Shown: piece after piece, positions 28,201 through 33,517 of the stretch | How the letters are laid out: each line of letters starts with the position of its first letter | Numbering within the stretch: position 1 is the first letter of the stretch | DNA from: Dunaliella salina | Lineage: Eukaryota > Chlorophyta > Chlorophyceae > Chlamydomonadales > Dunaliellaceae | Length of the DNA stretch: 33,517 nt | Reading direction: 5' to 3' | NCBI GenBank assembly: GCA_002284615.2 | Contig: MU069991.1 | Location: 88,749 to 122,265, forward strand | The notes under the pieces: generated by a model | What the model was told of the DNA's origin: nothing | The model's input: the letters and a program-made list of their open reading frames with translations, nothing else | Databases searched by the model: none | Position numbers and translations under genes: made by a program

Positions 28201-31200
28201 AAAGTATGTGCGTTGCATTGCAAGATTAAAAATGCAACATACACACCCTTGAATCCCCGGAGGCGCAGAGCTGCATCCCTGCAAATTATAAGAATTGCAA
28301 TTAGCAAAGTACATGCATTTCATTGTGAGATTAAAAATGCAACAAACACACCCTTGAATCCCAGGAGGCGCAAGCCCTCTTCCACTTGGTCCTGCCGCAG
28401 TGAGGGTCTGTGGTGGACCTATATCCTCATCTTCCAGCAGCTGCTGGTTTTGGGCCTGAGATGAGAAGCCACCGAAGGTCCCGCCACCACTTTGTTTAAT
28501 GGCAAACCTGCAAGCCATGTTGCATCAGGGTGGTTGCGCGTGACTGCATTTTGCCATGCGCACTTGCTTTTGGCTGCCAGATGTGCAACCACGGGGGTTC
28601 CCACCACACATGCTTCACAGAAAACCTGTACACCGTATTTCATCAATTTGGTTGCGCACGGCTGCATTTCATCCAAACCAAGCAGGCAGGACTCACGTCA
28701 GGACCATGTCTCATTCTAGGAATGAAGAGAACATGTAAGGAATCAAAAAAGACAATGGTAATGAGCAGGGGCCATGCATCGCTGCAGGGGAGCTTGAGCC
28801 CAGCGACAGCCCATGCGCTGTTTTACTAGGCACAGCGAATGCTTGCACAAGATTACAAGGCCTCCAGTCAAAACGACTGACTGCTCGCCACAGTGAGTGC
28901 TTGCACAATCTGCAGGTCTGAGCACCAATGTCGCCCCTTTTTCCTTAATTGATGCAGGGAGGGTTACTCTGCCTAGGTAGCTTTTCTTTTCTTTTCTTTT
29001 GTGCAGGCACGCTGTGCATGCATGCAGAAAGGCATGCGTCTCGGATTGTGCAAAGAGGGTCAAGAAGCTGGCAAACAAGGCTTTAAAGGGGGTCCAAGAG
29101 GCCGCTAGGAGGCTCCTTGACCCTCTTTTGCCCCATGCTCAACCCTTTTCACCCAACCCTACAGATGCCGGAGGAATCGAGGGGTGCTATTTCTCCTTTT
29201 TCCTGAACTCCTTCTCATGCAAGGAAAAGACAGTCTCCATTGCCTGCAAGGACCAATGATCAAGATGATTCATGCACAAAAAAACACAGCTTGCAGACTG
29301 ATCGTGATGACTCACGCACAACAAAATACAGTCTCCCAAGCTTGCAGGACCAATGGTTGCAATGCCTGCGACAAAGGAACATCATCTTGGCTTGCCTTGT
29401 CAGGATATGACAAACCTGCATGCCCAGTTCAAACAGCTGTTTAGTGCTGCGCCCCTGCATTGTGGATCATGTCCAAGAGATTCAATGTATCAAGCTGATG
29501 CCAGCAGAGTTTTAATGAAAGTACTCCTTTCTTCCTTCCTTCCTTCCTTCCTTGTTTCGTTTCCATCAGTGATGGACAAAGAGTTGCCATATCCATGTCC
29601 GAGCCTAAATGGGGAGCACTCACGCTTCCACACCTTTCATGATTCTGCAGAGCAGCGCGCGCTTTAAGCAGCATGGCAAATGGGTCTTCCCGGACTCGGT
29701 CTAACTCCTTGGTACGGTTTGCAATCTCATCATGTTGCGCTCGTGACAATTGCTGCTTGCCACCAGCCCCAGGCTCTACTCCGCCTGCACAAGGGAAAGG
29801 TGAAAACCAATACTATGTATGAGGAAAAAAGAGAGGTTTGTGGTCTCATTGCATTGCACATGTCACAGTCGCTGCTTCCCTCCAGCCCCAGGTTTGCCCC
29901 CGCCTGCACAAGGTGAGAGTGAATTTACCAAATGCACAAGAGAAAAAGAGAGGTATGCAACCTCATCGTGTTGCGCTTGTGATAGTTGCCTCCCACCAGC
30001 CTAAAGCCCACCTCCATCTGCACAAGTAGAAGAAAAGAGAAGGAAAAAAGAAAAGAAAAGAAAAGATAAGAAAAAAAAGGAAAGGAAAGAAACCTATGTA
30101 GGCAGTCAAACAAACCTACGTAGGCTGTTTTTCCACAATAACTCAGGAAAAGAGGATACTGCCTGCACTAGGAAAGAGTAAAGGTACTCTAGGCATGAGA
30201 GGAAAAGAGAGGGGAATTCAAGCATGGTGATTGATCAAATTCAAGCCTCCCGGCAGGGTAATAGGAAGTTATAATTGCCTGTAGCTAACATGTGAAGCGC
30301 TCCCGGGGACGGGCCCAACTTTTGCTCCACTCTTTAGGCATTCTGTTTTTTGTCCTACTCTGATTTCCTTCTCTGCTGGCCCCCCTGCGCCACTTCCTCA
30401 TTGCACAAGCACAAGTGAAAGCTTACAGTAAAATGTAAATGCGAAGCGCCGGCTGCAAAAGACGAAGACCTTGAAATAAGAGAGGAAAAAGGATTTTGCA
30501 TGCATCATGCGCCCAACTTTATGCCATCAAAGCTGACACCACCATCTTCCAACACCATCCTCAATTAACCTCTGCAGCATTTCTGAAGCATTTTGCTTGC
30601 TCTTGAAAGAGCTTGTCGCACTAGCATTTGCCCACAATGCACCAACCACTGTCCGCCATAAGTCTATAGCTCCATGGCATTCTTGGATGACCGAACACTA
30701 TTTTCACTGATAAAAAGTATCTATGACTGGGACACCAAGTATCTATGACTGGGGACACCAAGTATCTATGACTGGGGACACCAAGCATCTATGACTGGGG
30801 AACTTCATGCACTCCGTCGATTGCCCAGTCACCCGCTGTTTTCATGACACAAGCAAGTTGATATGATTCCATTCGGTCTCCAAAGGGATACCGTGCCAGT
30901 GCTGGGGGTATTGCGATTTAATTACATAATCACCGCTACCCTACACAATATTCAGACCGTTTATGAACTATTTTTCGGACAGGCTCGTGAAGTTTACACA
31001 TTTACAGTACGCCATCCATCGGGCACCAGAATATAGCCTTACGCAGCAACGGGGCATAGGATGCTGTTTGACATGGGATGCACCAAGCAGATGTGCAAGG
31101 AGGGCGAACATCTGCCCAGGGAGCACATCTGACTGCAAGTCCTTCCCATCAAGCAGGAGGCACTATCAGCAGCACAACAGGCTGCAGGACGGGACAAGCA

Positions 31201-33161
31201 GCAGCGGGCAGTACCAGAGCTGGCAGGGTCAAGGCGAGTGGCATGAGCAGGAGCAGGGCAAGGGGGGTCCCTTGGCAGCGGAAGGGGAGGGCATGTGAGC
31301 CCCTGGAGGTGTCAAGAGTCCCCTGGGGTAGCCTCTGGGGAAACCTCCGACGACCAAATAGATGAAGCGGGATGGATGGGAGCAGTGAGCCAGAAGGAGC
31401 GAAACGCACGTGAGAATGCAAACTCTGTAAAATTTGCACTTTCTGGAGGCTCCTGGCAAAGTCTAAGCATTCGCAAACAAATAAATGTGATTCCTTTGGG
31501 ACCTTGCAATGTAATATGCTTGCAATCCAGCAGGACTGTTATGGCACAGGAAAAAAGACATCTGCGACCCCTCACTCCTCCCTCACCCTCCATGCAGCCA
31601 CAAAATCTGACCATTACTGTCTGCCACCTGACTCGGCGAAAAGCTGCGGGAACCCACAAGGATATCTTACATGAATGTCATGAGCGGGCGCGGCTGGGAC
31701 ACAGCGCGATTTCCCTCCAAATGCGCCCAACGGAACCAATTGCTTCCTCCAGACCTCGCCCAAATTTCTGGTTAGAAATTTGGGTATCAAATGCTTTGCT
31801 GCTCTGTTTTCCTCTGGCCTGAGGGGTCGTATGCATACTGCAAACACCATTCCAATAAAATCTAAGTCCATGGCGTGTCTTAGGCATCTCATACTATGGA
31901 ACGCCAAGACCTGCCATGAGGGATGCGTTGAACACATGCAAAGAGAGTTGCTTGATCAGGAATGCATTTAACTCATAAACGGCATGGCCCGTCCAAAGGG
32001 ATGCATTGCATCATCACACGCAAACGGCATTTCCTGATCCACGGGCAAAAAAGTGACAACAATGCACACTCAAACATAGAGGCCGGTTACCGTCGCCTTC
32101 TTCTCACAGCCTTTCTGCACAAAAGCGGCAAGCAAGCTGTTCTATGCCAGCACACAAAACCAAGGAAGCACCATCTACAGCAGGGGTGGAAGTGTAAGCC
32201 AATATGATCAGCTACCACTGATCTCACTCCCATCCATGCACAATTGGCCTGTGACCTGGTACCAAAGAAGGATTAAGGGACAATTTGCCCACCTGGCTGC
32301 GTGTTGGCAACAGCTGAGGCTTCTTGAGCAGCTTTGGCCTGTGAAAGCAGGACGCAAGTAAATGAGTTACCCTTGCTCATTTGGTGCCTGCTTACCATGC
32401 AGAAAATAAATTATCGCGCATAAACAACGTTTTTTGCCCCGGTGAGTGCGGGCACGTAAAATATACATATGGGGCAAAGAACGTTAATACTGTCATGTAT
32501 AGTATTAATAATTGAATTACATGAAAATAAGGTTAAACTTCAAAGTAAATTGAATTCAACATTATGTACACATATTCACACACATATTCTATACATGTAT
32601 ATATTTTTTATTTCATGGGTGCGCGGTTCTTAAAATCAACCTTCCGGGCAGCGAGAGGTACGATTGGTCAAGAGTGCCCCTGCGTGGATGCACAGTTGTT
32701 GAAGTCAATTTCTTTTTGGGCTGCGCTGTTGATGCATGAAACAAAGTATTTTTTGAGGGGGAGTGATGAATACACCTGTATGGTATATAAATAAATCACT
32801 TGCACTCATTTGGTGTCTGCTTATGAACGCCAAGGCTGGAGCTGGAAGCAAGAATGACCTCAAATTGTGCACCTCATGCACCCATTGAAAAAAAAAACAA
32901 GCAAAACAGGGTGGGGATGAGCAATGTCCAGCGTGACAGAGTTCATCTTGATGCTGCTCGGCCCTTTTCAACTTTCAACCGTTGCAGTGCTCCTCATCAT
33001 CTCTTGATCACCATGATCACCACCTCCACCTCAGCTGCAGGAAAGCTTCTTGTTCTTCTGACCTTCTCCGTCTCAGCAGCAGCCTGCTTTGCCAGGGCTG
33101 CCTCAAGGCCAGGGGGCTTAGCGTACATGAAAGAAATGGACTGCCGATCTCGATAGCGTTT
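24992..33161 (-). CDS. CIR/CWC25-like splicing-associated protein, 5'-partial (six exons)
   Basis: Spliced model on -: 33161-33063, 32338-32293, 29784-29634, 28507-28352, 25647-25533, 25207-24992. All introns are GT-AG and all phases agree (0, 1, 2, 2, 0), giving 260 residues after an unknown N-terminus beyond the window. The first exon in view has SISFMYAKPPGLEAAL, which resembles the FMYEAPPG segment that follows the CIR_N domain in CBF1-interacting corepressor and related splicing proteins. Then come REDPFAMLLKARAAL, a Gly/Gln-rich part, a SDAERSAIIKRLKKIQKQQE coiled coil, and a Lys/Arg/Ser tail ending in SDSDSSSDS. The tail points to a nuclear, probably RNA-processing, protein. The gene structure is firm; the family name is inferred from short motifs. 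Confidence 0.78.
25533..25647 (-). CDS. Exon, CIR-like gene (coiled coil)
   Basis: Acceptor GTTTCACCTGCAG, then six G; donor AAG|GTGAGA. 115 bp, phase 2 in, phase 0 out. Encodes GGVELPDPATLASMSDAERS, then a basic coiled coil IIKRLKKIQKQQEQERK. Confidence 0.85.
25800..26775. repeat. 29-bp minisatellite in an intron (about 33 units)
   Basis: Unit like TTATGCAGGCAGTCAGCAAG then TGGCAAGCT, with variants. The period of 29 shifts frame each unit and no unit carries a stop in any + frame, so open frames of about 220 codons appear in all three (for example 25712-26377 and 25824-26504). It lies within the 2.7-kb intron upstream of the coiled-coil exon, antisense to the gene. Confidence 0.92.
26806..26965. 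repeat. Two-copy tandem repeat, about 93 bp
   Basis: GACAGTCAGCAAGTGGCAAG, then CAATTGC(A/G)GGAGAGAGGAAG, AACAAACAACAAGAGA occurs at about 26808 and again at about 26901. It starts with the 29-bp minisatellite core, so it grew out of that array. From 26966 to 27364 nothing is recognised. Confidence 0.85.
27365..27790. repeat. Dispersed about 470-bp repeat, copy 2 (inverted relative to 17320)
   Basis: Reverse complement of 17320-17790. It lies inside the 2.7-kb intron of the CIR-like gene. From 27791 to 28200 no feature is recognised beyond a T-run at about 27808-27820. Confidence 0.75.
28205..28375 (-). repeat. Tandem duplication spanning an exon's donor
   Basis: The last part of exon 28507-28352 plus its donor and about 45 bp of intron is repeated about 105 bp further into the intron: CGCCTCCGGGGATTCAAGGG at about 28265-28246 mirrors CGCCTCCTGGGATTCAAGGG at about 28370-28351, each followed by TGTGT and a TTGCATTTTTAATCT tract. 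Confidence 0.85.
28352..28507 (-). CDS. Exon, CIR-like gene (Gly/Gln-rich)
   Basis: Acceptor CATGGCTTGCAG, donor CAAGG|GTGTGT, 156 bp, phase 2 at both ends. Encodes FAIKQSGGGTFGGFSSQAQ, NQQLLEDEDIGPPQ and SGRGLAPPGIQ. The frame joins correctly to both neighbours. Confidence 0.85.
28567..28626 (-). pseudogene. Pseudo-exon copy upstream of exon 28507-28352
   Basis: 118 bp upstream of the real acceptor is a diverged copy: acceptor GGTGTACAG, then GTTTTCTGTGAAGCATGTG, GTGGTGGGAAC, against the real GTTTGCCATTAAACAAAGTG, GTGGCGGGACC. The flanking intron GCAACC(A/C)... GGTTGCGC is duplicated too. It cannot encode the exon's peptide. Confidence 0.65.
28865..28883. repeat. Dispersed hairpin CAGTCA-N7-TGACTG
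   Basis: Perfect 6-bp arms around AAACGAC, preceded by GGCCTC and followed by CTCGCC. It is flanked by a short direct repeat (CACAG(C/T)GA(A/G)TGCTTGCACAA). Confidence 0.75.
28982..29003. repeat. (TTTTC)n microsatellite
   Basis: Four TTTTC units in an intron. From 29004 to 29520 nothing is recognised. Confidence 0.85.
29527..29556. repeat. (TTCC)n microsatellite
   Basis: About seven TTCC units, about 80 bp beyond the donor of exon 29784-29634 on the intron side. Confidence 0.85.
29634..29784 (-). CDS. Exon, CIR-like gene
   Basis: Acceptor CCCTTGTGCAG, donor GAAAG|GTGTGG, 151 bp, phase 1 in, phase 2 out. Encodes GGVEPGAGGKQQLSRAQHDE, then IANRTKELDRVREDPFAMLL and KARAALQNHER, a charged helical stretch. 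Confidence 0.87.
29820..30017 (-). pseudogene. Two pseudo-exon copies upstream of exon 29784-29634
   Basis: The 3' intron end, acceptor (CTTGTGCAG) and first about 70 bp of the exon are repeated at 29903 and 30017, with periods of 119 and 114 bp. Both retain an intact acceptor, but in the exon's frame copy 2 hits TGA after 13 codons and copy 3 hits TAG after 5. The AGAGAGG/AAAAAGAGAGG intron tract is repeated with them. Confidence 0.85.
30030..30092. repeat. Polypurine tract
   Basis: About 60 bp of almost only A and G (GAAAA/AAGGA units). From 30093 to 32290, apart from the 23-bp array below, no gene or domain is recognised; this is intron. Confidence 0.9.
30715..30803. repeat. 23-bp tandem repeat, four units
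   Basis: AAGTATCTATGACTGGGGACACC repeated four times with few changes (one base missing in unit 1, one C in unit 4). Confidence 0.95.
32293..32338 (-). CDS. Small exon, CIR-like gene
   Basis: 46 bp between CCTGCTTTCACAG and CCAG|GTGGGC, phase 0 in, phase 1 out. Encodes AKAAQEASAVANTQP, continuing the Ala/Glu-rich helix from the previous exon and joining in frame to GGVEPGAGG. Confidence 0.8.
33063..33161 (-). CDS. First visible exon, CIR-like gene
   Basis: 33 codons between TGCCTTTCTGCAG and GAGAAG|GTCAGA, phase 0 at both ends. Encodes KRYRDRQSISFMYAKPPGLE, then AALAKQAAAETEK. The FMY-x-x-PPG motif is the best family clue. Earlier exons, which should encode the CIR_N domain, lie beyond 33517 if the assignment is right. 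Confidence 0.82.
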
Positions 33162-33174
33162 CTGCAGAAAGGCA

Positions 33175-33490
33175 CAACACGAACAGCCAAGGACCATAAG
33201 TGCTGCAGCCTGCTTTGCAGGGGTTCCTCCAGGCCAGGGGGCTTAGTGTACACGAAAGAAATGGACTGCTGATCCCGGTAGCGTTTCTGCAAGAAAGGCA
33301 CAGCACAAACAACCAAGCACCATAAGTGCTGAGCATGCTTTGCCAGGGCTGCCTCAAGGCCAGGGGTCTTGGCGTACATGAAAAAGATGGACTGCTTATG
33401 TCGGTAGCCTTTCCGCATGAAAGGCACAACACAAATAGCCAAGCATCACAAGTATTGCAGCTTGCTTGGCCAGGGCTGCTTCCTAGCTGG
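33175..33490 (-). pseudogene. Three tandem pseudo-exon copies of the FMY-PPG exon
   Basis: Copy 2 (start 33286) keeps a good acceptor (TTTCTTGCAG) and reads RYRDQQSISFVYTKPPGLEE before a 1-bp deletion. Copy 3 (start 33412) reads GYRHKQSIFFMYAKTPGLEA, but its acceptor AG has become CG. Copy 4 (about 33445-33490) is a fragment cut off by a GT array. Periods are 125 and 126 bp. None has the real exon's donor. Confidence 0.85.
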
Positions 33491-33492
33491 GG

Positions 33493-33517
33493 GCTGTGTG
33501 TGTGTGTGTGTGTGTGT
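33493..33517. repeat. (GT)n microsatellite at window end
   Basis: At least twelve GT units running off the right edge. Confidence 0.95.

Noticed and set aside
28999..29259. Lys/Arg-rich + strand open frame of 86 codons.
   Set aside because: Lies within an intron of the - strand gene, with no homologue recognised and no splice support.

Overview
The window is nuclear DNA from a eukaryote, most likely a chlorophyte green alga. Genes are split by GT-AG introns, base composition is near-balanced, microsatellites and minisatellites are abundant, and there are two copies of a non-LTR retrotransposon (LINE) carrying an RNase H domain. A Dunaliella- or Haematococcus-like alga would fit, but that is a guess; no marker here fixes the species.

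Two host genes can be assembled by hand because every splice junction keeps the reading frame. On the + strand (493-12143, six exons) lies a phosducin-like/TXNDC9-type thioredoxin-fold protein. Its fourth intron is about 7.4 kb and is filled with repeats. On the - strand (33161 down to 24992, six exons in view, 5' end beyond the right edge) lies a Lys/Arg/Ser-rich nuclear protein that resembles CIR/CWC25-type splicing-associated proteins.

Between the genes (12.1-24.8 kb) is a repeat-rich stretch. From left to right it holds a heptamer satellite starting just after the first gene's stop codon, a cluster of diverged repeats built around the palindromic word TCTGA-N-TCAGA, a degenerate LINE copy on + (about 14.82-17.0 kb), a dispersed about 470-bp repeat with an inverted partner at 27.4 kb, and a much better preserved LINE on - (24.77 down to 17.86 kb). 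The two LINEs belong to one family and lie tail to tail. The - copy reads endonuclease, reverse transcriptase, proline-rich linker, PHD finger, a conserved unnamed block, RNase H. It has six in-frame stops and about five frameshifts.

The most unusual pattern is in the host genes. At five exon-intron boundaries in the two genes, a unit of about 100-125 bp that spans the splice junction (part of the exon plus adjoining intron) is tandemly repeated 2-5 times, leaving strings of decoy acceptors, decoy donors and pseudo-exons. Separately, a small hairpin, CAGTCA-N7-TGACTG followed by a GCTAGCC-like tail, is scattered at four or five places. Two large intronic minisatellites (35 bp and 29 bp) are open in all three sense frames and mimic long genes. 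An exact 426-bp duplication across a single N inside the reverse transcriptase is almost certainly an assembly artefact.
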